In this document: positions 1 through 7,390 of the stretch, one piece after another
Layout of the letters: each line of letters starts with the position of its first letter
Numbering within the stretch: the stretch's first letter is position 1
Assembly (NCBI GenBank): GCA_004556565.1
Contig: SFGN01000030.1
Span: 1 to 29,915 of the forward strand
Source: Lachnospiraceae bacterium
GTDB lineage: Bacteria > Bacillota_A > Clostridia > Lachnospirales > Lachnospiraceae
Reading direction: 5' to 3'
Length of the DNA: 29,915 bases
Position numbers and translations under genes: made by a program
The notes under the pieces: generated by a model
The model's database searches: none
Told to the model about the DNA's origin: nothing
The model's input: only the letters and a program-made list of their open reading frames with translations

Positions 1-160
1 TTGAGGATTCCACTTCCTAACCGGAAACCTAAAACCGCATAATCAGCATAAACGCTGGGGTTGTGGGTGTTTTTCACCCACTATTACCCATGAAGAGCCC
101 CTTTTTTGGATATTATAATGGCGTAAGGAGGGAATATTTGTTATTGATTGGAGGTTTGTT
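1..160. other. leader of the GNAT gene; no gene recognised
   Basis: No coding region is visible in the first 160 bases. A short perfect hairpin (7-bp arms, 5-base T loop) lies at about 63-81. It has no T tract after it, so it is not a convincing terminator. A -10-like TATAAT is at 114-119. Two Shine-Dalgarno-like stretches follow, at about 125-132 and 150-154; the second fits the GNAT start. The first 60 bases resemble nothing I can name and may be the tail of something left of the window. Confidence 0.4.
91..119 (+). promoter_or_regulatory. putative promoter of the GNAT gene
   Basis: A perfect -10 box TATAAT lies at 114-119. A weak -35-like TGAAGA sits 17 bases upstream at 91-96. The -10 is 41 bases before the start codon. 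The -35 match is poor, so only the -10 is persuasive. Confidence 0.35.
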
Positions 161-664
161 ATGGATACGATTTTTTCTTCTGAACGTGTTCTTACTAAGG
201 AACAGATTTCTAAAGTTGCTGCTCTTGCCGAGGTAATCTGGCATCAGCATTTTACGCCGATTATCGGGAGGGAGCAGGTTATTTATATGGTAGAGAAGTT
301 TCAGTCTGAAGCTGCGCTTGAACAGCAGATTGCAAACGGGTACGAGTATTATCAGCTGTTTGACGGGGATGAGTTCTGCGGCTACTGCGGCATCCACCCG
401 GAAAACGGAAAGCTGTTTCTGAGTAAACTGTATATAAAAAAAGAAGCGCGAGGGCGTCATATTGCATCGCATGCTATGAATTTTCTCAAGGATATCTGCA
501 GGGAACGCGGCATTTCTGCCATCTGGCTGACCTGTAATAAGCACAATAATAATACACTGGCGATCTATGACCATCTTGGTTTCAAAATCATTGATACCCA
601 GGTGGCCGATATCGGAAATGGATTTGTAATGGATGATTATATCCTGGAGCTGACGGTTGCCTGA
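161..664 (+). CDS. GNAT family N-acetyltransferase
   Basis: This 167-residue protein has the size and layout of a single-domain GCN5-related N-acetyltransferase, a cytoplasmic enzyme that moves an acetyl group from acetyl-CoA to an amine. The central stretch LSKLYIKKEARGRHIASHAM (about residues 87-106) is motif A, with the R-G-R-H-I-A turn that binds the CoA pyrophosphate. The later N-x-x-A-I-Y-D-H-L-G-F segment (about 129-140) is motif B, including the usual tyrosine. The start is supported by GGAGG 7 bases upstream. It is one of two plus-strand genes here, convergent with gatB, and a long inverted repeat separates the two. The substrate cannot be inferred: the family covers antibiotics, polyamines, protein N-termini and small amines. 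No neighbour points to a resistance role. Confidence 0.85.
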   Translation: MDTIFSSERVLTKEQISKVAALAEVIWHQHFTPIIGREQVIYMVEKFQSEAALEQQIANGYEYYQLFDGDEFCGYCGIHPENGKLFLSKLYIKKEARGRHIASHAMNFLKDICRERGISAIWLTCNKHNNNTLAIYDHLGFKIIDTQVADIGNGFVMDDYILELTVA

Positions 665-765
665 TTTCCATAGAAGAAAGAGGCATGATTCTATCCCCTG
701 AACAGGTATCAGGCGGATAATTGTATTTTCTGATATAAACTACAGAGAAATTATTACAGTATTAT

Positions 766-831
766 GAGAACAGAGATTGCTTTGTCTGAGCGCATCAGCA
801 CAATCTTACATATAAAGCAATCTCTGTTCTC
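766..831 (+). terminator. perfect 18-bp inverted repeat, putative terminator between GNAT gene and gatB
   Basis: Bases 766-783 and 814-831 are exact reverse complements, separated by a 30-base loop. On the plus strand the right arm is followed by TTTT, so it could terminate the GNAT transcript. On the minus strand it begins 11 bases after the gatB stop but has no T tract on that side. The loop is unusually long for an intrinsic terminator. It may work as a barrier between convergent genes, or it may be a remnant of a small repeat element. Confidence 0.5.
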
Positions 832-842
832 TTTTAACCGGT

Positions 843-2276
843 TTATTTTAACATATCCCTCAGCATCTGGTTTACCATGCCCGGGTTTGCTTTCCCTTTC
901 ATGGCTTTCATCGTCTGTCCGACGAGTGCTCCCAGTGCTTTCTCTTTTCCTCCTTTGTAATCTGCAACTGCCTGTGGATTTGCAGCGATTACTTTTTCCA
1001 CTGTTTCTTTCAATGCCCCTTCATCGTTGACCGTTTTCAGGCCATGTTCTTCCACATATGCCTCCGGATCAATATCTTTGGTAAATATTTTTTCAAATAC
1101 TTCTTTTGCGACGGAGCTGTTGATAGTTCCTACATCTGCGAGGTTGATCAGTTTTGCCAAGTTTTCCGGCGAAAACCTGATGTCATCCGGTTCCATATCA
1201 TGTTCTTTCATCAGGCGCATAGTTTCCACCATCAGCCAGTTGGACACTTTTTTCGGCTTCTGACAGATTGCTGTCGTTGCTTCAAATATATCTGCCATAC
1301 GTTTGGAAGCTGTTATGATTTCGGCATCGTACTGCGGAATATCAAATTCTTTTTTGTAACGTTCCAGTTTTTCGGTGCGCAGCTCCGGCTGACGGCTTTT
1401 TACAGCTGCAATCCACTCATCGCTGATTACGATCGGTACAAGATCCGGCTCAGGAAAGTAACGGTAGTCCTGTGCATCCTCTTTGGAACGCATTGCGTGG
1501 GAGCTTTCTTTGTTGTCATCCCAGCGCCGTGTCTCCTGCACTACCGGCTTCCCTGCCTCCAGCAGTTCAATCTGGCGGGCACGCTCGCCTTCAATGGCAT
1601 GCGCGATTGCTTTAAATGAGTTCAGGTTTTTCATTTCAGTCCTTGTGCCGAATTTCTCCGTCCCTGCTTCCCTGACAGACAGGTTAACATCTGCGCGCAT
1701 CGAACCTTCCTGCAGTTTACAGTCGGATGCTCCAAGATACTGGATGATCAGACGAAGCTTTTCCAGGTAGGCGATAACTTCATCCGCCGAGCGCATATCC
1801 GGCTCGGATACAATTTCCACCAGCGGCACGCCGCTTCGGTTATAGTCTACCAACGAAGTGTCATCCCATTCGTCATGAACCAGTTTTCCTGCGTCTTCCT
1901 CCATGTGCATCTCGTGGATGCGGACTTTTTTCTTCGTGTCACCTACTTCAATCTCCACATAGCCGTCCCTCGCAATCGGCAGATAAAGCTGTGAGATCTG
2001 ATAGTTCTGCGGATTGTCCGGATAGAAATAATTTTTACGGTCGAATTTGCATACCTGAGTGATTTTACAATTGGTTGCAAGGCCGATCGCCATTGCATAT
2101 TCTACTACCTGTTTATTTAAAACGGGAAGGGATCCCGGCATACCGGTGCAGACCGGGCAGGTATGTGTATTCGGTGCACCCCCGAATGCAGTGCTGCATC
2201 CGCAGAAAATCTTTGTCTTCGTTGCCAGTTCCACATGGACTTCCAGTCCTATGACTGTCTCATACTGTTTTGCCAT
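843..2276 (-). CDS. gatB: Asp-tRNA(Asn)/Glu-tRNA(Gln) amidotransferase subunit B
   Basis: GatB is the kinase-like subunit of the GatCAB amidotransferase. It binds the mischarged tRNA, activates the Asp or Glu carboxyl with ATP and receives ammonia from GatA. The protein opens with MAKQYETVIGLEVHVEL, the classic GatB N-terminus. C25/C27 and C40/C43 form the zinc site typical of bacterial GatB, and the C-terminal helical tail domain ends in a short basic segment. I chose the ATG at 2276 because aaaggagg lies 10 bases upstream and the resulting 477 residues match the family; an in-frame ATG further upstream would lie inside gatA. gatB starts 5 bases after the gatA stop, so its ribosome binding site is inside the gatA coding sequence, as in translationally coupled operons. 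It is the last gene of the aspS-gatCAB operon. Confidence 0.96.
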   Translation of the reverse strand: MAKQYETVIGLEVHVELATKTKIFCGCSTAFGGAPNTHTCPVCTGMPGSLPVLNKQVVEYAMAIGLATNCKITQVCKFDRKNYFYPDNPQNYQISQLYLPIARDGYVEIEVGDTKKKVRIHEMHMEEDAGKLVHDEWDDTSLVDYNRSGVPLVEIVSEPDMRSADEVIAYLEKLRLIIQYLGASDCKLQEGSMRADVNLSVREAGTEKFGTRTEMKNLNSFKAIAHAIEGERARQIELLEAGKPVVQETRRWDDNKESSHAMRSKEDAQDYRYFPEPDLVPIVISDEWIAAVKSRQPELRTEKLERYKKEFDIPQYDAEIITASKRMADIFEATTAICQKPKKVSNWLMVETMRLMKEHDMEPDDIRFSPENLAKLINLADVGTINSSVAKEVFEKIFTKDIDPEAYVEEHGLKTVNDEGALKETVEKVIAANPQAVADYKGGKEKALGALVGQTMKAMKGKANPGMVNQMLRDMLK

Positions 2277-2281
2277 ATCCC

Positions 2282-3793
2282 TTACGCCTCCTTTCCTGTT
2301 CCTGCGGCCCCGGAACCGGCTGTTCTGCATGCCATAGCTGCGGGAGCCTCATACTGTTTTTCTGTCTCGCATTCATACGTATACGCTGCACGGATCAATG
2401 TTTTTTCCCGGAAACTGTTCCCGATAAGCTGCATTCCGATCGGGAGTCCATTTTTGTCTTTTCCTACCGGAACGGTCATTCCCGGAAGGCCTGCAAGGTT
2501 AACTGAAATTGTATAAATATCTCCCAGATACATTTTAATCGGGTCACTTAAGCTCTTTCCAAGCTCCGGAGCGGTCGTCGGCGCCGCCGGCGCGAGAATT
2601 ATGTCATATTTTTCAAATGCTTTGTCAAATGCCTGTTTAATCAGTGCCTTTGTCCTCAGCGCTTTCAGATAATATGCGTCATAGTATCCGGAGCTTAGGA
2701 CAAACGAACCCAGCATGATACGTCTTTTTACTTCTGCCCCAAATCCTTCGGAGCGAGTCTTTTTATACATGTTGTGAAGGCCTTCATACTCTGCGGTGCG
2801 GTATCCATATTTCACCCCGTCAAACCGCTCCAGGTTGGAGCTTGCCTCCGCAGAAGCGATTACATAATAGGCCGGTATCGCATAACGGACAAGGCTCAGA
2901 TCGAACTCTTCAAGAACCGCACCCTTTTTCTCAAGAACCTTTGCCGCCTGCAAAATTGCTTCCCGCACTTCCCCATCCAGTCCTTCTCCGAAATAATCTT
3001 TGGGAATACCGATTCTCAGTCCTTTCACATCCCGGGTCAGGGCACTTGTAAAATCATAATCATTGCGAAGGATAGAAGTGCTGTCCTTTACATCGTGAGA
3101 AGCGATCGCTTCCAGGATTGCCGCACAGTCTGTAACATCTTTTGCCACAGGACCTATCTGGTCAAGGGAGGAACCGTATGCGATCAGTCCGTAACGGGAA
3201 ACAGTTCCGTAAGTAGGCTTCATACCCACAACCCCACAGAAAGAGCTCGGCTGGCGGATCGATCCGCCGGTGTCTGATCCAAGAGCATAATAGCATTCCT
3301 GAGCTGCTACTGCCGCACAGGAGCCGCCGGAGGAACCGCCCGGCACATGCGCAAGGTTATGCGGATTTTTTGTCGGTCCGTACCATGAAGTCTCTGTCGT
3401 ACTTCCCATAGCGAACTCATCCATATTTGTTTTTCCGATGATAACAGCCCCTGCCTTTTTCAGATTCAGAACCGCTTCAGAGGAAAACGTAGGCTTAAAA
3501 CCGGATAATATTTTCGAGCTGCATGTTGTAAGCTGTCCTTCAATACACATATTGTCCTTCACAGCAGCCGGAACTCCCGCAAGCGGTCCGGTCAGCTCGC
3601 CTGCATCAATTTTTTTCTGAACCTCTTCTGCCTGACGGAGCGCTCCTTCTTCGTCTATCGTAACATAACTGTTAATTTCCGGCTCCATCCGTTTTGCCTG
3701 CTCAAGCGCCGCTTTTGCCGCTTCTGTTGCTGTTATCTCTTTTGCTTTGATTTTTTTCCCCAGCTCAGTCGCTGTCAAACTTAAGATATCCAT
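2282..3793 (-). CDS. gatA: Asp-tRNA(Asn)/Glu-tRNA(Gln) amidotransferase subunit A
   Basis: GatA is the amidase subunit that hydrolyses glutamine and channels ammonia to GatB. The amidase-signature Ser-cisSer-Lys triad is intact: K79 (AAVKDN), S154 in GGSSGGS and S178 in SDTGGSIRQPSS. These positions are the same as in well-studied Gram-positive GatA. The length is 503 residues, slightly longer than usual. The extra residues are a low-complexity C-terminal tail rich in Ala and Gly (about 484-503). The DNA coding for that tail also carries the gatB ribosome binding site. The start at 3793 has a GGGGG-type ribosome binding site 6-8 bases upstream, 14 bases after gatC. The gene is confidently assigned; whether the tail matters for assembly is not known. 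Confidence 0.96.
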   Translation of the reverse strand: MDILSLTATELGKKIKAKEITATEAAKAALEQAKRMEPEINSYVTIDEEGALRQAEEVQKKIDAGELTGPLAGVPAAVKDNMCIEGQLTTCSSKILSGFKPTFSSEAVLNLKKAGAVIIGKTNMDEFAMGSTTETSWYGPTKNPHNLAHVPGGSSGGSCAAVAAQECYYALGSDTGGSIRQPSSFCGVVGMKPTYGTVSRYGLIAYGSSLDQIGPVAKDVTDCAAILEAIASHDVKDSTSILRNDYDFTSALTRDVKGLRIGIPKDYFGEGLDGEVREAILQAAKVLEKKGAVLEEFDLSLVRYAIPAYYVIASAEASSNLERFDGVKYGYRTAEYEGLHNMYKKTRSEGFGAEVKRRIMLGSFVLSSGYYDAYYLKALRTKALIKQAFDKAFEKYDIILAPAAPTTAPELGKSLSDPIKMYLGDIYTISVNLAGLPGMTVPVGKDKNGLPIGMQLIGNSFREKTLIRAAYTYECETEKQYEAPAAMACRTAGSGAAGTGKEA

Positions 3794-3807
3794 ATTTATA
3801 CCCCCTT

Positions 3808-4101
3808 CTAACCGATTGTCTTTGGTACAACAAAACTATCTTCTTTGCGAAGAGGAGCATTCGCCAGTGTTTCGGCTTTGCCGTCCCCGTTCGTCACCAC
3901 ATCTTCACGAAACACATTGCTTACAGGGAATACATGAGACATCGGTTCAATTCCCGTGGTATCTAATTCGTTCAATGTGTCGATATAATCCAGCATCTTC
4001 TCCATATCTGCTTTTGCAGATTCTCTCTCTTCTCCGGATAATTCCAGCTTTGCCAGAATTCCTACATACTCAATCGTTTCATCTGAAATCTTGTTTGCCA
4101 T
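3808..4101 (-). CDS. gatC: Asp-tRNA(Asn)/Glu-tRNA(Gln) amidotransferase subunit C
   Basis: GatC is the small belt subunit that wraps around the GatA-GatB interface and stabilises the complex. The 97-residue length is normal. The N-terminal helical region (residues 1-50, with IEYVGILAKLEL and DYIDTLNELDTTGIEPM) is the family signature, and the C-terminal extended region has the usual LRKEDSFVVPKTIG ending. AAGGAGG at 4108-4114 sets the start. A long hairpin predicted for the minus-strand RNA ends only 4 bases before that site, so expression of gatC may depend on RNA structure. gatA follows after 14 bases. Confidence 0.95.
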   Translation of the reverse strand: MANKISDETIEYVGILAKLELSGEERESAKADMEKMLDYIDTLNELDTTGIEPMSHVFPVSNVFREDVVTNGDGKAETLANAPLRKEDSFVVPKTIG

Positions 4102-4118
4102 AATTTACCTCCTTAAAT

Positions 4119-4168
4119 AAATGCAGGACCGCACAGTATCCCCATACCGCGCAGCCCCTTCTGCATTT
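4119..4168 (-). promoter_or_regulatory. long RNA hairpin just upstream of the gatC ribosome binding site
   Basis: The minus-strand RNA can fold into a 50-base stem-loop. The outer arms are AAATGCA/TGCATTT, a 3-base bulge follows, and an inner stem of about 14 pairs is capped by GGGG. Several inner pairs are G-U; on the plus strand those same positions would be C-A mismatches. The structure is therefore better as a minus-strand transcript, the direction in which gatC is read. It ends 4 bases before the gatC Shine-Dalgarno. No clear T tract follows, so it is more likely a processing, stability or translation element than a terminator. Confidence 0.5.
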
Positions 4169-4175
4169 TAATCCT

Positions 4176-4224
4176 GATACCTGGGGATTGCCGTTCAGCT
4201 TACGCTTTTTGCAGCCCCGGTATC
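4176..4224 (-). repeat. second inverted repeat between the zinc-ribbon gene and gatC
   Basis: GATACC plus GGGG at the left end pairs with CCCC plus GGTATC at the right end, with one bulged base and a loop of about 28 bases. The loop itself can form a small GTAA-capped hairpin. The repeat lies 18 bases after the zinc-ribbon gene stop on the minus strand and is followed by no T tract in that direction. Together with the hairpin at 4119-4168 it fills most of this 140-base gap. Confidence 0.4.
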
Positions 4225-4241
4225 ATCATCTTTATTCTTTT

Positions 4242-5417
4242 TTAATCTGTATAGCTGTAATATGCTTTGTAATCTTCACTTCCGATGATTTCACTCGGTA
4301 TCAGCACAATGTCCGCATATTCGGTATAAATACTTGCTCCTTCCGGCAGTACGACATTCCTGTATCTGTCTTCCCCCTCTTCGGCATCCAGCCAGATATA
4401 TTCTGTTGCTTCTATCGCATCCTCCTCATTTTCCGCAAAGTAATCCGGAATTGTGTACTGTACACTTGCATAGTCTGCCGGGATTGTAATATCATATACG
4501 CCTGCCGGGAAATCTTTTCCCGCATACAGGGGTTCTTCCTCTCTTATCTTCACAACTTCCGTCAGCGGATTTTCCTGTGATGACATATCCTGTGTCTGCC
4601 CGTTTTCTGAGTGGAATAACAGAATCGCGCTTTCTGTGATCTTAAGCTTTGCACCCTGGTAGAGCCTTACATCTTCCATTTCTGTGATTTCATCCTGCTC
4701 TGCATTGTCACCAAAGCTTTCCCAAAGATAAATACCGTTATCCCAGTCCTCAACGCTCATAGTTCCGATTCCGGATATCAGTGATACCGTATATCTTCCT
4801 TCCGGAAGATGCACGCCTGCCTCATAACATCCTGCCTGCAGCTCGATTTCAAAAGCAGTACCTTCCTCAGCCAGTTCCCTTTCCACAAATGCATATGGGT
4901 CATACCCAACTTCTGCTTCTGACATATATTCCGGCTGAGGATCCGTAAACTGATCTACAAATTCTTCTGTAATTACGCGAAACAGCTCATGAAGCAGTGT
5001 CACGACACTTAGGATTAAGGTAAGCAGCACAACTGCCCGACGGATTTTTTTAGCGGCATTACCCTTCTCTTTTTTTGTCCGGCTCTTCTTATGCACGCTG
5101 CTTTTGCTTCCTGAAGCCGGGCGTTTCACAGTACCGGTTTGTGCCGCACTGTATGTTGAACCAACGGGCTTTGCCTCATTCTCCTTCGGGGAATGATATC
5201 TGCTGTCGTTACCAGTATCTATTTTCGCTTCTTTACTCTCACATGCCTTTTTCCCGTCATCATCCTCAAGACTGTATTTTGCACGGATAACTGTTGCGCT
5301 TCTTTCGTTCAAATGATAATGTCTGCGCTCTCTCTTTGTATTATCAAGCCCGCATAATACACATTTTCCACGGGATAATTTTCCTCCGCATAAATAACAG
5401 GTTTTCTTTCCAAACAT
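4242..5417 (-). CDS. zinc-ribbon, single-pass membrane protein of unknown function
   Basis: I do not recognise a named family for this 391-residue protein. The N-terminus has a short zinc ribbon (C7-x2-C10 and C19-x2-C22). A charged, low-complexity linker rich in Lys, Ser and Glu (about 25-127) follows, then one transmembrane helix (about 128-146). The remaining 240 acidic residues are probably outside the cell. That outer part has two related segments built around LPEGRYTVS and FPAGVYDIT, a P-x-G-x-Y motif seen in small beta-sandwich wall or surface domains, each followed by strand-rich sequence. The start is odd: GGGAGG abuts the ATG with no spacer, a stop codon lies in frame 9 bases before it, and a more distant GAGAGG is 14 bases away. 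It sits between aspS and gatC, so it is probably on the same transcript. No link to tRNA amidation can be read from the sequence. Confidence 0.75.
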   Translation of the reverse strand: MFGKKTCYLCGGKLSRGKCVLCGLDNTKRERRHYHLNERSATVIRAKYSLEDDDGKKACESKEAKIDTGNDSRYHSPKENEAKPVGSTYSAAQTGTVKRPASGSKSSVHKKSRTKKEKGNAAKKIRRAVVLLTLILSVVTLLHELFRVITEEFVDQFTDPQPEYMSEAEVGYDPYAFVERELAEEGTAFEIELQAGCYEAGVHLPEGRYTVSLISGIGTMSVEDWDNGIYLWESFGDNAEQDEITEMEDVRLYQGAKLKITESAILLFHSENGQTQDMSSQENPLTEVVKIREEEPLYAGKDFPAGVYDITIPADYASVQYTIPDYFAENEEDAIEATEYIWLDAEEGEDRYRNVVLPEGASIYTEYADIVLIPSEIIGSEDYKAYYSYTD

Positions 5418-5575
5418 CCTCCCTCACCATACCTCTCTGCGGATTTCTCCGCCTCTCCAGTATATCCTTCTCTTATCTGATGGTTTTCTGCATCCGGCAT
5501 CCCCACATGCCGATATATTGTATCTGTTCAGACCGGCTGCCCGGGCTTACCTGACATCCTGGCTTTTCCTTCCGG

Positions 5576-6907
5576 TTACGGCTCCAGCCTGCTCAAATCC
5601 CTCGGGAACAAGGTTGCTTCACGCACATTATCCTCGTCCATCAGCTTCATTGTAAGACGCTCCATTCCTATGCCAAGCCCCCCATGAGGCGGCATTCCGT
5701 ACTTAAATGCACTCAGGTACTGCTCCATTCCTTCCTCTGTCATCCCTCTGGATGCCATTTTTTCAAGAAGAGCATTGTAATCATGGATACGCTGTCCTCC
5801 TGTCGTGATTTCCATTCCTTTGAACAGCAGATCGAAGCTCAGTGTAAATGTCGGATCTGCCGGGTCATCCATCGCATAGAACGGGCGTTTTTTCGACGGA
5901 TAATGTGTGACGAACACAAAATCCGCATCCCATTCTTCTTTTGCATAACGGCTGATCAATATTTCCTCTTCCGGTTCCAGGTCAAACGGATTTTTAATCT
6001 TTCTGTTATACTTCTCTGCCACAAGACGCTTGATTTCATCAAACCGGACAGCCGGAATCTTATCTGTCTTCGGAAGAACGATATTCAATATTTTTAATTC
6101 TTTTGCATACTCCGTTTCCAGAAGCTTCATCGCATACTGGAGAAATCCTGTCTCCATCGCCATGATATCTTCAAAGCCTTCAATATAGCCCATTTCAAAG
6201 TCAAGACTTGTATATTCGTTCAGATGACGTTTCGTATTGTGCTTTTCTGCCCGGAATACAGGTGCTGTCTCAAATACTCTGTCGAATACACCCACCATCA
6301 TCTGTTTGTAGAACTGCGGACTCTGCTGTAAAATAGCAGGACGGTGAAAATATTCCAGTTTAAACAGGTTTGCGCCACCTTCTGCACTTTTTGCTCCGAT
6401 TTTCGGTGTATGAATCTCTGTAAATCCTTCTCCGTAAAGGAAATCCCGGAAACCTCTTACGATACCTTCCTGAATTCTGAACTTTGCGCGTTCTCTGACA
6501 TTTCTTAAGGAAATCGGACGGTAGTTCAGCTTTGCTTCCAGGGAAGTATTAAGCTTCCACTTTGCGATCGGAAGCGGCAGCGGCTCTGCAGGCTCGCTTA
6601 ATACCGTAATTTCTTCAAGACGGATCTCGATACCCTCAGGTGCTTTCTCCGACTCTGCCAATGTTCCTGTCACTTCTACCGTTGCTGCTTCTTTTAAGTC
6701 CTTCAGATTGAAGTTTGTGGCACCTTCCTCATACACACACTGTACGAGTCCATCTCTTTTTCTAAGGATGACAAATGCCACTGTGCCCATGTCACGGATT
6801 GCATGGACTGCCCCGTTTACTTTCACTCTTTTTCCGGGCATGCCTTCCTTAAACAGATCACTAAGCTCCAAAACCTCTTTTTCTTCAATGCCGGTAATAA
6901 ATTCCAT
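5576..6907 (-). CDS. aspS: aspartyl-tRNA synthetase, archaeal-type, probably non-discriminating (Asp/Asn)
   Basis: This class II synthetase attaches Asp to tRNA-Asp and, by prediction, to tRNA-Asn. It lacks the large GAD insertion of ordinary bacterial AspRS and has the compact archaeal architecture (443 residues). An OB-fold anticodon-binding domain (about 25-105) is followed by the catalytic core with AQSP-like QQSPQFYKQ, motif 2 FRAEKHNTKRHLNE (from 218) and motif 3 GLGIGMERL near the C-terminus. H35 and P90 align with the OB-fold positions that are Trp and Lys in discriminating archaeal AspRS, and His and Pro in non-discriminating ones. The start at 6907 is chosen because AAGGAG lies 8 bases upstream; the ATG six codons earlier overlaps that site. 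Cotranscription with gatCAB and the upstream T-box support the indirect Asn-tRNA route. A second, discriminating AspRS may exist elsewhere. Confidence 0.93.
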   Translation of the reverse strand: MEFITGIEEKEVLELSDLFKEGMPGKRVKVNGAVHAIRDMGTVAFVILRKRDGLVQCVYEEGATNFNLKDLKEAATVEVTGTLAESEKAPEGIEIRLEEITVLSEPAEPLPLPIAKWKLNTSLEAKLNYRPISLRNVRERAKFRIQEGIVRGFRDFLYGEGFTEIHTPKIGAKSAEGGANLFKLEYFHRPAILQQSPQFYKQMMVGVFDRVFETAPVFRAEKHNTKRHLNEYTSLDFEMGYIEGFEDIMAMETGFLQYAMKLLETEYAKELKILNIVLPKTDKIPAVRFDEIKRLVAEKYNRKIKNPFDLEPEEEILISRYAKEEWDADFVFVTHYPSKKRPFYAMDDPADPTFTLSFDLLFKGMEITTGGQRIHDYNALLEKMASRGMTEEGMEQYLSAFKYGMPPHGGLGIGMERLTMKLMDEDNVREATLFPRDLSRLEP

Positions 6908-7004
6908 GATGTCTTCTCCTTCCATATTCAGGTTTTCTCTGTGCCCGTTCCGGAAAGCTTTTATATTCTTTGACCTTGCAGGTTTCAAACCTTATGCCTG
7001 TCAA

Positions 7005-7302
7005 TAAAAAACGTCCCGGAATGCACTAACATCCCGGGACGGAAATTATATCAATAATATCCGCGGTACCACCCGCTTTGAACAGCCTTCTGACAAAGAC
7101 TGCCCCTCTCTTTGCACATAACGTGTGCCTTACGTACCGGCCTACTCTTCCTTCAGCCGGTCAGCTCCCAAGTGTTCCCTTAGCTTCCTTCCCTGTCCGG
7201 CGCTCTCAGTCGGTGACGCCAACTTCCTGTCAGGTTCTGAAAACCAGAGTCTTGTTCTCCGCCTTTTCATTTTGAATTTTGCACTTTAATTCACTAAAAT
7301 TC
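7005..7302 (-). promoter_or_regulatory. T-box riboswitch leader of aspS-gatCAB, specifier GAAC
   Basis: The minus strand carries the T-box hallmark GGGTGGTACCGCGG (about 7062-7075). Upstream of it is AGTAGGC (7140-7146 region), which fits the conserved region after stem I. Downstream is a terminator hairpin at about 7011-7040, with an 11-bp stem and one G-U pair, followed by TTTTTT at 7005-7010. The specifier region reads GGGAACACTTGGGAGC. The order triplet, A, five-base arm, GA fits the 3' side of a T-box specifier loop and kink-turn. The best register gives AAC (Asn) at 7174-7176; shifting one base gives GAA (Glu) at 7175-7177. Uncharged tRNA would stabilise the antiterminator and turn on aspS and gatCAB. 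The 5' arm of stem I is divergent and I could not fold it fully by eye. Confidence 0.92.
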
Positions 7303-7308
7303 TTTTAA

Positions 7309-7337
7309 ATAATAGCATATGTAAAAATGAAATGCAA
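7309..7337 (-). promoter_or_regulatory. promoter of the T-box/aspS-gatCAB operon
   Basis: On the minus strand TTGCAT (7332-7337) and TATTAT (7309-7314) are separated by exactly 17 bases. Transcription would begin near 7302, just before the T-box leader. The promoter starts 53 bases after the stop of the acyl ligase gene. No convincing terminator lies between them, so some read-through from the acyl cluster into the T-box is possible. Confidence 0.75.
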
Positions 7338-7390
7338 GTAATTTATCACCATTACTTATAACATATATTTATTACTGAATGTTTGTTTTA

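Noticed and set aside
1..60. possible end of an integrated element or attachment site
   Set aside because: No recombinase gene, no repeated border and no tRNA are visible; the text alone cannot support it.
5309..5506. 65-residue minus-strand frame overlapping the start of the zinc-ribbon gene
   Set aside because: It is in another frame, overlaps the real gene and has no ribosome binding site of its own.
7078..7275. 65-residue plus-strand reading frame
   Set aside because: It lies entirely within the T-box leader, opposite to its direction.
7338..7390. terminator for the acyl-ligase operon
   Set aside because: Only a weak 7-bp AT-rich stem without a T tract is present, so termination before the T-box promoter is not supported.
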